Source: Temperatibacter marinus (GTDB lineage: Bacteria > Pseudomonadota > Alphaproteobacteria > Sphingomonadales > Kordiimonadaceae). From it: a DNA stretch of 64,000 nt. The stretch covers positions 1,302,001 through 1,366,000 of the forward strand of contig NZ_CP123872.1 in assembly GCF_031598375.1 (NCBI RefSeq), given 5' to 3'. A program made the position numbers and the translations under genes. Under the pieces are notes generated by a model. The model was not told the origin of the DNA. It did no database searches and saw only the letters and a program-made list of their open reading frames with translations. Below, piece after piece: positions 1 through 11,000 of the stretch (position 1 is its first letter; every line of letters starts with the position of its first letter).

Positions 1-784
1 CGCCCACAGGGGCATTCGCGAAAGCCGTTCCAGCCAGAGAAGCGCCTATTAGAATTTGCCGCCGAGCGTCTAGATCACTCCCGTCTTTCAATACTCGATT
101 AAAATGAGGGCCGATGAGGTGCAGGGCCGTCTTTGCATAGAGATCGGATAGTAAGTTTTTCTTGATCTTAGATGTGAAGGCTTCAATGGCATGTACCATG
201 GCATCAAGGGCCGTATAGGCTGTGATGGAAGGCGGTAAACCAAGAGTAAGCTCGGCATCCAAAATGGCCATGTCAGCATAGAGGACCGGCGATACAACCC
301 CCATTTTACTCTGTTCTCCAGTGGTCACAATGGCAATAGGTGTCGCTTCAGATCCCGATCCTGCTGTCGTGGGGATTTGAATCAGCGGTAAACGTTTTTC
401 AGTGATTTTATCGAGACCATAAAAAGAGGCCAGAGGATGCTGTGCGTGGCATAAGACGGCCACCAGTTTAGCAACATCAATACTGCTACCACCGCCAAGA
501 CCGATGATAAGGTCGGCTCTACATGCTTGGGCTTTGCGTGTGGCTTTTTCAATGACCTGTTCAGCGGGGTCAGGTTTCACTTCGCTGAAAAAAGAAACCT
601 GATAGCCATTGGTGATCAAATCTTTGGACAGCCTGTCTCCATATCCAAGATCCATAAGCCCTTGATCTGTGACAATCAGGATAGAACGACATGAAAATCG
701 CTTATGAATCAGAGAGGCGAGTCGGGCTGTGATTCCGTCCTCAACGATGGTTTCTTTAAGTGATGAAAAAGTCATCTCATACAT
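1..784 (-). CDS. Iron-containing alcohol dehydrogenase (partial, C-terminus beyond left edge)
   Basis: Reading the minus strand from an ATG at 784 gives an uninterrupted frame that runs off the left edge (261 codons). A strong Shine-Dalgarno, GGGGAGGT, lies six bases before the start. The protein has the NAD-binding GGGSSIDVAK motif, then TTAGSGSEAT and the metal-site helix ALDAMVHAIEAF. These mark the group III (Fe-type) alcohol dehydrogenases, which interconvert an alcohol and an aldehyde or ketone with NAD(P). The substrate cannot be told from sequence. The last third, with the remaining metal-binding histidines, lies outside the window. It is divergent from the TonB receptor gene, so the 233-bp gap holds both promoters. 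Confidence 0.88.
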   Translation of the reverse strand, partial: MYEMTFSSLKETIVEDGITARLASLIHKRFSCRSILIVTDQGLMDLGYGDRLSKDLITNGYQVSFFSEVKPDPAEQVIEKATRKAQACRADLIIGLGGGSSIDVAKLVAVLCHAQHPLASFYGLDKITEKRLPLIQIPTTAGSGSEATPIAIVTTGEQSKMGVVSPVLYADMAILDAELTLGLPPSITAYTALDAMVHAIEAFTSKIKKNLLSDLYAKTALHLIGPHFNRVLKDGSDLDARRQILIGASLAGTAFANAPVG

Positions 785-1017
785 TTTTTGACCTCCCCAA
801 GTCTGAAAAATAGATCAAAAGCATATCAGAGTTTCAAAAGAAGTATATGAGAAAAGTCTGTGCAGAATGGACAGAAATCATCCATTTCCTATGGGGGTCC
901 CCTCTATTGGAGTAAACCCTATAAAACTGTAATTATATAATGATTTCAACAAGATAACACTTTATTTACCTTTTGTTGAGATGGTGCATTTGTCAATAAA
1001 TCAATTGGGGATGAACA

Positions 1018-3558
1018 ATGACACTTAACAATCGATCACATATAAAATCTAAATCATTACTCTTATCTTCCGCTTCTTTGGCGCTTATGGCAGCTTTCTC
1101 TGCGCCCTCTCTGGCACAAGATGAAGAGGCGGACGTTTGGCTGGAAGAAGTTACCGTTACAGCGACGAAGCGGGCCACAAGCACACAGGATATTCCTGTA
1201 GCGATTACAGCCCTTGGTGAAAAAACATTGAAGCAAACACATATCAATGTTTTCACGGACTATCTCTTACAGTTACCGAGTGTTTCTTCCGGTGGGACTG
1301 GCCCTGCTCAACATTCCATTTATATCCGGGGTCTCTCGTCGACAACACCGGATCTTGCAGGCGCAGGGGTAGCAGGTCTTGCCCCTAATGTTGCGCTTTA
1401 CTTGGACGAGCAGCCTGTAACACAAGTGGGTAGGAATTTGGATGTTTATGCTGCCGACTTAAACCGAATTGAAGTTTTACCGGGCTCACAAGGAACGCTC
1501 TTTGGAGCTAGTTCTCAAGCAGGCACCATTCGGCTCATTACCAATAAGCCTGTTCTTGATGAATTCTCTGCGCGACTTGCTGGGGGCTATGCCTTTACGG
1601 AAGGGGGCGATGAAAGCACAAAAGTTGAAGGTGTTATTAACTTTCCTGTCACTGACAATCTGGCCATTCGATCGGTCTTCTATACTGATGATCAGGGCGG
1701 GTACATTGATAATCGTCGTGGGGAGCTATCTGCACGAGAAAGCGCTCGCTTTCAAAGCTCAATGTCTCGACCTAATGGCACCTTGACAGAGAATGGCTTC
1801 CAATCAACAGCAAATCTGACAGGGGTCACTTTTCTGAATGCACGCAATGATGATTTAGTTGAGAAAAACTTTAACGATGTCTCTTATGAGGGGGTTCGTC
1901 TCTCTGCTCTTTACACACCCATGGATGACATGACTGTGACTGTTTCTCATATGCGTCAAACAATGGAATCAGAAGGGGTTTTCTTTATTGACCCTGAACT
2001 TGATGATCCAAATGACCTCTCTATTCAGCGTTATGCTGCTGATGACGAAGTTGATCATTTTGCGAATACTGCCTTGCAAATAGAAGCCCTTATCGGTGAT
2101 CTAGAGGTGGTTTACGCCGGTGCCTATCTTGAGCGCGAAACGGATCAAACGATGGATTATACAGACTATCTCTTTATTGGTCAGTATTTGCCTTATTATA
2201 TTTGTGATGCAGCTGTGACTTACCCTGGCAGCAACGATCCTTCTGGCACATGTCAAATGCCGCAAATGTTTGTGGATAGTACCACAGCGACAAAAATCTC
2301 AACCCATGAACTGCGGTTTATTACACCAGCAGACCTTCCTTATCGTCTGACAGCAGGGGTTTTTTATAGTAACCAAAAGTTGGTTGAACAAAATAATTTC
2401 ACCTATCCAGGGTCAATTAATGCTGAAAGCTTTACGCCGGGTGTTTATGGATGGCCTCAAAATGAACCCCTCCCTGGATCAAGTGTAACAAATCCTGATC
2501 CTAGACCGCGGGGGGTGATTTTCTTTAATGATGTGACACGCACAGATAACCAGTTAGGGTTTTTCGGAGAATTTTCATATGATATTTCAGAAAAGCTGAC
2601 AACAACCATCGGCCTTAGATACCATGATGTTGATGTGCGACTTAAAGGATCAGCCAATTCGTCTTTCTATAATTTTGGGGGCGAGGATGTGAATGCTTTT
2701 GGCGCTAACTTGGACGAACTTTTCGATGGAACACAAGTCAGAAACGGCGTTGCAGTTCCTAAAAGTGCTGTCGCCAAGGGATGGGTCCTAAAAGGCAATG
2801 TCTCATATAGGCCAACTGAGACCAGCTTAGTCTATTTCAACTATTCGCAAGGATTTCGTCCAGGCCTACCTAATAGGCCTGCTGGTGCTGGCGGTGGGGC
2901 TGTTCCTGGTTCAGTTGAAACTGACGAAGTAACCAACTATGAATTTGGTTGGAAAATGGACTTACTGAATAAAAGTTTGCGGTTTAATGGTGCGGCTTTT
3001 TATGTGGATGTGAAAGACTTACAAACTACAATTTTTGACCCTCAGGTAACAAATCTGCTTTTCTCAGACAATGCAGCAAATGCAGTGATTAAAGGTCTTG
3101 AGGGCGATGTAACGTGGGCTACGAAAATGATCCCTGGTCTAGTACTTTCGTCATCATTCACCTTCCTGGATACTGAAATTAAAGAGCTCGTCGGTGCGTC
3201 TGTGGCCATTGCGGGCCCTGGAGAGCAACTGTCGAATGCACCGTCTTTTCAAGGGACGTTCAGAGGCCGATATTCATGGGATTTGAATGAGGATTTTCTT
3301 GCTCACGCTCAATTGAGTGCAACCTATTCTGGCTCTAGTTACAGCGACATTGTTCTGATCAATCGAGCTAAGCAAAACGATTATTTGTTGATGAATGGGT
3401 CTGTAGGTCTTCAAGGGGATGCATATTCTCTGACGGCTTATGTGGATAACCTTACAAATACCCGAGCGCAATTATTCAATAACCAAAGTTATGGTAAGGC
3501 GCGTGTCACCATTAATCGTCCAAGAACGATCGGTTTGAGATTTGCCGTTGACTTTTAA
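1018..3558 (+). CDS. TonB-dependent outer-membrane receptor
   Basis: 846 residues with an N-terminal signal peptide (hydrophobic stretch about 14-30, cleavage probably after SLA at 31-33). A TonB-box-like EEVTVTATKR follows at about 43-52, then a plug domain (DIPVAITALG, YIRGLSS, EVLPGSQGTLFGASSQAGTIRLIT) and a long barrel ending in Phe, as expected for an outer-membrane protein. The family imports siderophores, cobalamin, oligosaccharides or other large ligands using energy from TonB-ExbBD. The ligand is unknown. A terminator follows directly, and the next gene is a TPR-sulfotransferase, a partner often seen beside TonB receptors in marine alphaproteobacteria. Confidence 0.95.
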   Translation: MTLNNRSHIKSKSLLLSSASLALMAAFSAPSLAQDEEADVWLEEVTVTATKRATSTQDIPVAITALGEKTLKQTHINVFTDYLLQLPSVSSGGTGPAQHSIYIRGLSSTTPDLAGAGVAGLAPNVALYLDEQPVTQVGRNLDVYAADLNRIEVLPGSQGTLFGASSQAGTIRLITNKPVLDEFSARLAGGYAFTEGGDESTKVEGVINFPVTDNLAIRSVFYTDDQGGYIDNRRGELSARESARFQSSMSRPNGTLTENGFQSTANLTGVTFLNARNDDLVEKNFNDVSYEGVRLSALYTPMDDMTVTVSHMRQTMESEGVFFIDPELDDPNDLSIQRYAADDEVDHFANTALQIEALIGDLEVVYAGAYLERETDQTMDYTDYLFIGQYLPYYICDAAVTYPGSNDPSGTCQMPQMFVDSTTATKISTHELRFITPADLPYRLTAGVFYSNQKLVEQNNFTYPGSINAESFTPGVYGWPQNEPLPGSSVTNPDPRPRGVIFFNDVTRTDNQLGFFGEFSYDISEKLTTTIGLRYHDVDVRLKGSANSSFYNFGGEDVNAFGANLDELFDGTQVRNGVAVPKSAVAKGWVLKGNVSYRPTETSLVYFNYSQGFRPGLPNRPAGAGGGAVPGSVETDEVTNYEFGWKMDLLNKSLRFNGAAFYVDVKDLQTTIFDPQVTNLLFSDNAANAVIKGLEGDVTWATKMIPGLVLSSSFTFLDTEIKELVGASVAIAGPGEQLSNAPSFQGTFRGRYSWDLNEDFLAHAQLSATYSGSSYSDIVLINRAKQNDYLLMNGSVGLQGDAYSLTAYVDNLTNTRAQLFNNQSYGKARVTINRPRTIGLRFAVDF

Positions 3559-3583
3559 CTCTCCTCTTTTTGTCAACGCATGG

Positions 3584-3610
3584 CTAAGGCGCTTTAGGCG
3601 CCTTAGTTTT
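3584..3610 (+). terminator. Rho-independent terminator after the TonB receptor gene
   Basis: The inverted repeat CTAAGGCGC / GCGCCTTAG has perfect 9-bp arms and a 5-nt loop, followed by TTTT. It lies 25 bases after the receptor stop and only 11 bases before the next start codon. Expression of the downstream gene therefore depends on read-through or a promoter inside the receptor gene. Confidence 0.8.
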
Positions 3611-3621
3611 GGAGATCATCG

Positions 3622-5604
3622 ATGGAAAAATTAGATATTTCAGAAGCGTTAGCAGGAGCTCAGCAATCCATGTTGCGCGGTCAGTTTAAAGATGCAATGG
3701 CTGCAATCAGTGATATCCTCTCCTTCAGTCAGGAGAATAGAGATGCACTTTATATGAAGGCTGTTGTGGAAAGATATAGTGGTGTTTTAAAAGATGCCGA
3801 AAGAACGCTAATACGACTTCTAACACAATCGCCTACGTTTGGTAGGGGCTATCAGGAACGGGGCTATCTCTTAAAAACAACGGGTGATCATGAAGGGGCT
3901 CAAGTCGCTTTTGAACAGGCGATTACATATAATCCAACGCTAATGGGAGCCTGGCAACAGTTGGTGACCCTTTATGTGAAACAGAAGTCGGATATTCCCT
4001 TGATGAATGCACAACACCAATTGGCAAGGCTTCAGGCGCTGCCAAAAGAGTTAACTGCAGTCAGTCATTATTTTTATGAGGACCACTTTAAAAAAGCGGA
4101 GGCATTATGCAGAGCATTTTTAAAGGTTAATCCGGCGCATTTCGAGGGCATACGTTTGCTTGCATCGATCGCCGAAAGGCTTGGCTCCTATGAAGAAGCT
4201 GAATTTTTGCTTAAGACCGCACTTACCTTAACTAATTCTAAAAGTGATATTGCCATTGATTTGTTGAAATTATACCGGAAGAGACAAAAATTTCCCGAGG
4301 CTCTTGAGGTGGCGAAGCAACTGGTCGAGCAAGATACTAGAAATCCATTGTTTCATTCTTATCATGCTGTACAGGCTCTCCAAAGTAATGACTATCAAAC
4401 GGCCTTGAAGGGGTTTGATCACGTCCTAAAGTTATTGCCGACCGATGCAGTAACACATACTTCCAAAGGGCATGCCCTCAAAACAATTGGAGATCAAAAG
4501 CAAGCCATCAAAAGTTACAAAGCGGCGCTGGCGATTACACCTTCGTATGGCGATGCTTGGTATGGCCTAGCCAATTTAAAAACTTACTGCTTTTCTATGG
4601 CAGAACTTGAAACTATGGAAAGTTTGATAGAAGCGCCTTATTCTTTGCCTCATAGAGCACAAATCCAGGTTCATTTTGCCCTAGGCAAGGCCTATGAAGA
4701 TCAAAAAGAATATGGACAATCCTTTTATCATTATCAAAAAGGCAACGGCCTTCGATATACTGAAAATCGCTATTGCCCAGATCAAATGGAAAAAGAGTTT
4801 GAGCTGCAAAAATCTATATGTACAGACGCTTTATATGGCCAGCATGTTGCAGGGACTGTGCAGGCAGAAGACCCAATTTTTATCGTGGGCCTGCCGCGCG
4901 CAGGTTCCACTCTAGTCGAGCAAATCTTGGCCTCTCATTCTTTGGTAGATGGCACGATGGAATTACCTGATATTTTGATGATTGCCCAAGAGATCCGAGG
5001 CCGACAAAGGCTAGAATCAGAGACAGGCTATCCGCTCGTCTTGCCTTCCCTTCCAAAGGAGACCTTGAACAAATACGGCGAGCAATATCTAGAAAATACT
5101 CAGCAACATAGGCAATGTGCTCCTTATTTTACGGATAAAATGCCTAATAACTTCCGTCATATTAGCTTGATAAAACTCATTTTACCAAAAGCGAAAATAA
5201 TTGATGTGCGACGCAACCCGATGGATTGTTGCTTTAGTGGCTTTAAGCAGCTTTTTGCCGAAGGCCAGGAATTCACCTATAATTTGAAAACAATTGGTCG
5301 TTATTATCGATCTTATGTGGCGCTGATGGATCATTTCGATCAGGTTTTTCCGGGGGACATTCACCGTGTACGCTATGAAGACCTTGTGGCAGATAGTGAG
5401 CAAGAAATTCGACGATTGTTAGACTACTGTGGCTTACCTTTTGAGCAAAATTGTTTGGAATTCTATAAAACCGAGCGGCCGATTAAAACGGCCAGTTCTG
5501 AGCAAGTGCGCGAGCAAATAAATCCTAAAGGTCTAGAAGCTTGGAAAACTTATGAGGACTATTTATGGCCTCTCAAGGAAGCATTAGGGACCGCAGTGGA
5601 CTAA
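3622..5604 (+). CDS. Tetratricopeptide-repeat sulfotransferase
   Basis: 660 residues. The first half (about 1-390) is made of TPR-like helical pairs, for example AVVERYSGVLKDAERTLIRL and ALAITPSYGDAWYGLANL. The second half is a sulfotransferase-fold domain. Its PAPS-binding loop, IFIVGLPRAGSTLVEQIL, lies near residues 419-436, and a second motif, VRRNPMDCCFSGFKQLF, follows. The C-terminal part has VRYEDLVADSEQEIRRLLDYC and TASSEQVREQI, typical of TPR-sulfotransferases. The acceptor is unknown. No signal peptide is visible, so it is probably cytoplasmic. GGAG lies 7 bases before the ATG. Confidence 0.9.
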   Translation: MEKLDISEALAGAQQSMLRGQFKDAMAAISDILSFSQENRDALYMKAVVERYSGVLKDAERTLIRLLTQSPTFGRGYQERGYLLKTTGDHEGAQVAFEQAITYNPTLMGAWQQLVTLYVKQKSDIPLMNAQHQLARLQALPKELTAVSHYFYEDHFKKAEALCRAFLKVNPAHFEGIRLLASIAERLGSYEEAEFLLKTALTLTNSKSDIAIDLLKLYRKRQKFPEALEVAKQLVEQDTRNPLFHSYHAVQALQSNDYQTALKGFDHVLKLLPTDAVTHTSKGHALKTIGDQKQAIKSYKAALAITPSYGDAWYGLANLKTYCFSMAELETMESLIEAPYSLPHRAQIQVHFALGKAYEDQKEYGQSFYHYQKGNGLRYTENRYCPDQMEKEFELQKSICTDALYGQHVAGTVQAEDPIFIVGLPRAGSTLVEQILASHSLVDGTMELPDILMIAQEIRGRQRLESETGYPLVLPSLPKETLNKYGEQYLENTQQHRQCAPYFTDKMPNNFRHISLIKLILPKAKIIDVRRNPMDCCFSGFKQLFAEGQEFTYNLKTIGRYYRSYVALMDHFDQVFPGDIHRVRYEDLVADSEQEIRRLLDYCGLPFEQNCLEFYKTERPIKTASSEQVREQINPKGLEAWKTYEDYLWPLKEALGTAVD

Positions 5605-5672
5605 TCTTGAAATGGGTGGTTAATAGATCTCATTGACTTCTCTCTGATGAGTGGCTTTACTCTGTACTGGAG

Positions 5673-5693
5673 AAAATCATCAAGGATGATTTT
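5673..5693. repeat. Inverted repeat upstream of the DUF2855 gene
   Basis: AAAATCATC / GATGATTTT, perfect 9-bp arms around a 3-nt loop. It lies between the sulfotransferase stop and the DUF2855 start. It is too AT-rich and lacks a clear T-run, so it is a weak terminator candidate. It could equally be an operator. Confidence 0.4.
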
Positions 5694-5712
5694 GGAAAAC
5701 TAGGGACAGATT

Positions 5713-6792
5713 ATGAGTAAAATCCAAGAAATATGGACAGACCGTGTTGAGTATTCAAAACAACGTTTTGTTGAAAAAGACAAAGATGAGCTAGAACCGG
5801 GTCAAATTCTTGTAGAAATAGATAAATTTGCTCTAACAGCGAACAATGTGAGCTACGCCTTGTCCGGCGAGGCAATCGGATATTGGGGATATTTCCCTAC
5901 GCATGAGGGAACTTGGGGTAATGTTCCAGTGTGGGGGATGGCTACCGTAAGTGAGGTCAACGGCTCTTCTATAAAGGTTGGGGAGCGTTTATATGGATTT
6001 TTCCCTATGAGTTCTCATTTAATCATGAGCCCAGGTAAAATATCTGAAAAACATTTTATGGATGAGACCGAGCACCGTCGTCCCTTGCCGCCACTCTACA
6101 ATCAATATATGCGCACTGAAGCAGAGCCTGCCTTTATGCAGAAGCTTGAAAATGAGCGCTGTCTTTACTTTCCGCTTTTCATTACAGGCTATGTGATTGC
6201 AGATTTTCTAATGGATCAATCTTGGATGCAGGCTGAACAAATTATCATCAGTTCTATCTCGTCAAAAACCGGTTATTCATGCGCCAATTTCATCAAATCT
6301 ATGGGGTTTGAAGGTAACCTTGTTGGAATTACATCCCCCCGTAATCATGAATTTGTGACTCAACTTGGCACCGCCGATCAGGTCATTTCCTATGGTGAGG
6401 AAGACAGGTTAAACAAAGTAAGTAGTGTCTATGTTGATATGTCAGGTGATGGAAATACGCGTAGAGAAATCCATAGCCATTTTGCGGATCTCTTAAAATC
6501 GTCGCAGGTTGTCGGGGCAACACACTGGGAAAGTGAACGTACTGGTAAGGGGCTTGATGGACCAAAGCCTGAATTTTTCTTTGCGCCTAGTCAAATCGCA
6601 AAGCGTAATCAAGAGTGGGGCCCTGGTGTCTTACTGCAAAAAGGCTCAGGGGCAAGCGCAGATCTTGCAGCAAAACTGGCAGATCAAGTCAGTATTGAGT
6701 TCCACCAAGGGGCTCAGAATGTCATGCAAATTTGGGCGGATCTCCTTGCTAACAAGGTCAGTGGCCAAAAAGGCTTGATCGTGAACTTATGA
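5713..6792 (+). CDS. DUF2855 family protein
   Basis: 359 residues. Recognised from the pattern of the DUF2855 family: an N-terminal half resembling the GroES-like part of medium-chain reductases (LEPGQILVEIDKFALTANNVSYA, WGYFP, WGMATVSEV, GERLYGFFPMSSHL), then LPPLYNQYMR and a C-terminal Rossmann-like half containing IISSISSKTGYSCANF. The reaction is not established; an oxidoreductase-related role is inference from the fold. AGGGA precedes the ATG. The gene is convergent with the Nramp-like gene, with an 18-bp gap. Confidence 0.8.
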   Translation: MSKIQEIWTDRVEYSKQRFVEKDKDELEPGQILVEIDKFALTANNVSYALSGEAIGYWGYFPTHEGTWGNVPVWGMATVSEVNGSSIKVGERLYGFFPMSSHLIMSPGKISEKHFMDETEHRRPLPPLYNQYMRTEAEPAFMQKLENERCLYFPLFITGYVIADFLMDQSWMQAEQIIISSISSKTGYSCANFIKSMGFEGNLVGITSPRNHEFVTQLGTADQVISYGEEDRLNKVSSVYVDMSGDGNTRREIHSHFADLLKSSQVVGATHWESERTGKGLDGPKPEFFFAPSQIAKRNQEWGPGVLLQKGSGASADLAAKLADQVSIEFHQGAQNVMQIWADLLANKVSGQKGLIVNL

Positions 6793-6810
6793 GTACAAGA
6801 GCGTAAAAGT

Positions 6811-8028
6811 TTAGAGGTATCCTGTCGATTTCAAAATCATTCGGATACCCAAACCTACCATAAGCAAGACAATGAACAGACCAATGGCATTGCTCAATTT
6901 CCCGTTGATGTGCTTCTTCAGCAAGGTCTTGTTATTCATCGCGACCAACAGAAATGCCGCAATAATCGGTAGCAGTAATCCATTGGCAAATTGTGCTGAT
7001 AGGATGATCTCTACGGGACGGATGCCCGTGAGAGCAACAGCTAGGCCTATCGCAATAACCACTAGCATGATCGCTCTGAATTTATACGACGTGATGCCGC
7101 CTTTTATGCCCGTGAGTTCAGCAAAAACATACCCTGTAGCAAGAGGTGCTGCGATTGCACTGCTGAGACCAGCTGCAAAAAAGCCGATGCCTAAAATCGC
7201 TTTTGAAAAAGAACCAAACAAAGGTTCAATTTGACGAGCCATATCTCCAGCACTGGTGACCGTCAGACCACTGCCAAAAAGACTGGCAGCTGCTGTTGAG
7301 GCCACAAGAATAGTAATCAGTCCCCCTAGTCCCACTGCGATATATGTGTCTTGCTGGGCGACAGGGAGCGCCTCTACTGTGGTCCACCGCGTTTTCGCCG
7401 CAGAAGCATGGAGGAAGAGATTATAGGGCACCACAGTCGTTCCAATGAGCGCAATAATAACAAGCAGGCTATTTTCAGCGATCGCGGGAATAACCAACCC
7501 TTTAGCAAAAGCAATCATATCTGGCCGTACGATGATAAAGGTCGAAATAAATGAAATCGCCATAAGGAGGACCAACCCAATCAAGAGCTTTTCAATCTGT
7601 TTGTAGGATCCAAGATAGAGAAGCAGGCCTGCTATGCCCGATATAGAGAGGACTGCAGCGGTGAAGACAGTATCGCCTTCTCCAAACAGGGCTTGAATAC
7701 CAATAGCGCCCCCTGCAATATTCCCAGCTTCATATGCAGCATTGCCCACGCAGAGCGCGACCAGTATAATTGCGAAAAGTGGCCATTTTAAAAGCGAGGT
7801 CTCGAATGTTTCCTTCAGCACCTCGCCCAAGCCTTTGCCAGTTACAATGCCAAGGCGAGCAGACATTTCTTGGAGCGCCATTGTCGCAAGCGTCGCAAAG
7901 ACCAAAGCCCATAGAAGGCTATAGCCAAAGGTCGCCCCGGCAATGGTACAGGTTGTTATAGTACCCGGGCCGATGAAAGCGGCTGAAACAAGAGCACCAG
8001 GCCCCATATTTTGAAGTTTACGGATCAT
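6811..8028 (-). CDS. Nramp-family transporter lacking canonical metal-site residues
   Basis: 405 residues, about 11 membrane helices, with clear Nramp/SLC11 similarity. Helix 1 carries GPGT at 20-23 where metal-transporting Nramps have DPGN. Helix 6 carries TTVVPYNLF at 197-205 where they have the A-x-x-MPHN pattern. The Asp, Asn and Met that bind Mn/Fe are therefore all missing. The ATG overlaps the stop of the upstream 5-oxoprolinase gene as ATGA, so the two are translationally coupled. In Bacillus subtilis the Nramp-like ycsG lies beside the pxpA/B/C (ycsF, kipI, kipA) 5-oxoprolinase genes. I therefore infer uptake of 5-oxoproline or a related organic acid rather than a metal. Homology is sure; substrate is not. 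Confidence 0.85.
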   Translation of the reverse strand: MIRKLQNMGPGALVSAAFIGPGTITTCTIAGATFGYSLLWALVFATLATMALQEMSARLGIVTGKGLGEVLKETFETSLLKWPLFAIILVALCVGNAAYEAGNIAGGAIGIQALFGEGDTVFTAAVLSISGIAGLLLYLGSYKQIEKLLIGLVLLMAISFISTFIIVRPDMIAFAKGLVIPAIAENSLLVIIALIGTTVVPYNLFLHASAAKTRWTTVEALPVAQQDTYIAVGLGGLITILVASTAAASLFGSGLTVTSAGDMARQIEPLFGSFSKAILGIGFFAAGLSSAIAAPLATGYVFAELTGIKGGITSYKFRAIMLVVIAIGLAVALTGIRPVEIILSAQFANGLLLPIIAAFLLVAMNNKTLLKKHINGKLSNAIGLFIVLLMVGLGIRMILKSTGYL

Positions 8029-11000
8029 TCTTCTTCCTTTTGCTTTCCAATGGCGACTGATTTCGGACCAAAACCGCCCCCTGTGGGGGTTTGGATGATA
8101 ATCCGATCACCGGCCATCACCTGAGTTTGTCCACTTCCGCCCATATCTTCACAAGAACCATCTTGTCTTTCAACCCAATTTTTTCCAACCTGACCGTCTT
8201 CGCCTCCCTTCATGCCGAGAGGGGGTAAAAGGCGGTGTCCAGAAAGGATAGAGCATTCCATCGCCTCCCTGAACCGAATTTTTCGAGTAACCCCGTCCCC
8301 AGCAGTCCATTCCCCTTGGCCACCAGAGCCTTTATTGATTGAAAATTCATCAAGGATCACAGGATAACGCAGTTCCAAAATTTCAGGATCTGTCATTCGG
8401 GTGTTGGTCATATGGGTATGGACAGCATCTGTCCCATTAAAGGTGGGTCCAGCAGGACTACCGGAACAGATTGTTTCATAATATTGATACCGATCATTTC
8501 CAAAAGTCAGATTATTCATCGTCCCTTGACTGGACCCAAGCGCCTTCAGTGCCATAAAGAGGGCGTTCGTGACAGCTTGGCTCGTTTCCGTATTCCCAGC
8601 AACCACGGCCGCAGGGGGTGTGGGATTGAGCAAGCTGCCCTTTGGCACAGCAATTGAGATGGGAATCATACAGCCTGCATTCAACGGAATATTATCTTGG
8701 ACAAGACAGCGGAAAACATACAGAACCGCAGCGCGTGTTATGGTTTCTGGCGCATTAAAATTGTGGTTTCGTTGTTCTGACGTGCCCTTAAAGTCAAGGG
8801 CGGCAGTCTGGTCTTTTTTGTTAATATTTATGGATACTTGAATAACAGAGCCATCGTCCATTTCATAGATGCACGAACCGCTAGTCATTGTAGAAATGGC
8901 CTTGCGAACTGCGGATTCTGCATAATCCTGAATATGGCCCATATAGGCTTTGACCACAGGCAGGCTATAATGCTCTATGAGGGTTAATAATTCCTTGGCC
9001 CCTGCAGCATTGGCAGCTGTTTGAGCCATCAGATCGGCAATATTTTGGTCAATATTGCGTGCTGGATAGGGAGGCGTTGCCAGTATTTCTCTCATTTCCT
9101 CGGTGAGGAAACGGCCTTTTTTGACCATTTTAACACAGTCAAAGACAATGCCTTCTTCTGTGCTTTTTGTCGCTCTTGGGGACATGGAACCAGGAGCAAG
9201 GCCGCCGATATCTTCGTGATGTGCCCGACTGGCGACATAAAAGAGAATGGTAGTCTCAGTACTATCAAAAACGGGTGTGATGACTGTCACATCGGGCAGG
9301 TGAGAGCCCCCGTTAAAGGGGTCGTTATGCACAAAAACATCCCCCGGATTAAGAGGTTGCCCGCTATCGATTAAGACCTTGATCGTAGAATCCATGGATC
9401 CTAAGTGGACAGGTACATGCGGCGCATTTGCAATCAAATCACCGCTTGCATCAAAAAGCGCACAGGAAAAGTCAAGGCGTTCTTTTACATTCACAGACTG
9501 AGAAGTGTTCCGAAGCACAATTCCCATCTGTTCTGCGATTGACATAAAGAGGTTATTGAAAATCTCTAATGTTACGGGATCGTAATGAGTTGAAACCGCT
9601 GCGATATGCTGGCGCTTTTTCTCCCTCTTTAGGATCAAATGACCGTAGGAGTTAACGGTGGCATGCCATCCAGGCTCTATTACGAGAGTGCCCGTTGGTT
9701 CTATAATGATTGCAGGGCCAGTGAGGCTATGCCCGTATCCCAAAGTTTCTATAGAGTAGACAGGGGTATCTAACCACTGGCCGTGATGGTAGACGCGCGA
9801 GTGCTCTATAGGTTTGGGAGGATGGTTTGCTTTTTGTTGACGGACTTCTTCGCCAGAAGCTCCGCCGCCCGATCCAGCAACAATCAAAGTTTCAAGGATG
9901 ATATCTTTCTCTGGGGCAATGAATCCAAACCGTTTTTTGTGCTGAGCTTCAAAGGCTTTGCGCATGGCACCGGGAGTTGTTAAATCAACAGATATGGTGG
10001 TGTCTGTCGCTTTATATTTTAGGAGAGCTTCTGTCTGAGTTGCAATGGCATTCTCTGACAGGCCTTGATCTGTTAAATCATAGATAATTTCGGATTTTAG
10101 AGCCGTAAGTGTTGATTCTAATTCTATAAGTAAATCATCGCTTAAGACCGCTGAAATTTCTTGTTGGCGTTCCGCCTGTAAGGAAGCGAGCCCCATACCA
10201 TAAGCGGATAAGACCCCAGCATAAGGATGGATGAAAATTGTCTCAATCCCAAGTTTATCAGCGACCAAACAGGCATGTTGTCCCCCCGCGCCGCCAAAAC
10301 AATTCATAGCATAGTCTTTGACATCAAAGCCGCGGGAGATGGTGATTTTTTTGATGGCTTGTGCCATATGATCAACGGCTATATCCAAGAAACCTTCGGC
10401 GACATCTTCTGCACTGCGTCCATCGTTCATCTCTTTTGAGATTGCGTCAAAGGCAGATTGAGCGGCCAACATGTCAAGCGGCTGATCTTGATTGGGCCCG
10501 AATATAGCGGGAAAATAGCGCGGCATAATTTTACCGAGACAGACATTAATATCGGTAACCGCAAGCTTCCCTTTACGGCGGTAACACACCGGCCCCGGAT
10601 TAGCGCCTGCAGAGTGTGGCCCCACCTGGAACCGATTGTCCTGATACGTGAGCAAGGATCCCCCGCCTGCGGCGACAGTGTGGATATACATCATGGGCAC
10701 CCGCATCTGAACGCCGGCCACTTCGGTTTCGTAAGTTTTCTCGAAAGATCCAGCATAATGGAAGACGTCTGTTGACGTGCCGCCCATATCAAAACCGATG
10801 ACTTTATCAAAGCCGGCCAGTTCAGCAGTTTTCACAGCGCCGATGATCCCGCCCGCAGGGCCAGAGAGGATGGCATCGCGGCCCCGAAAACGATCAGCCG
10901 CTGTTAACCCGCCAGATGATTGCATAAAAAGAACATTCTGAGAGGGTTTTTCCTTGGCTGAGGCTGTTTTATCCAAGGCGGCAGAAATTTTATCCACATA

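Noticed and set aside
893-902. GGGGGTCCCC near the divergent promoter at 785-1017
   Set aside because: Short and only partly symmetrical; no second copy in the window. Too weak to call an operator.
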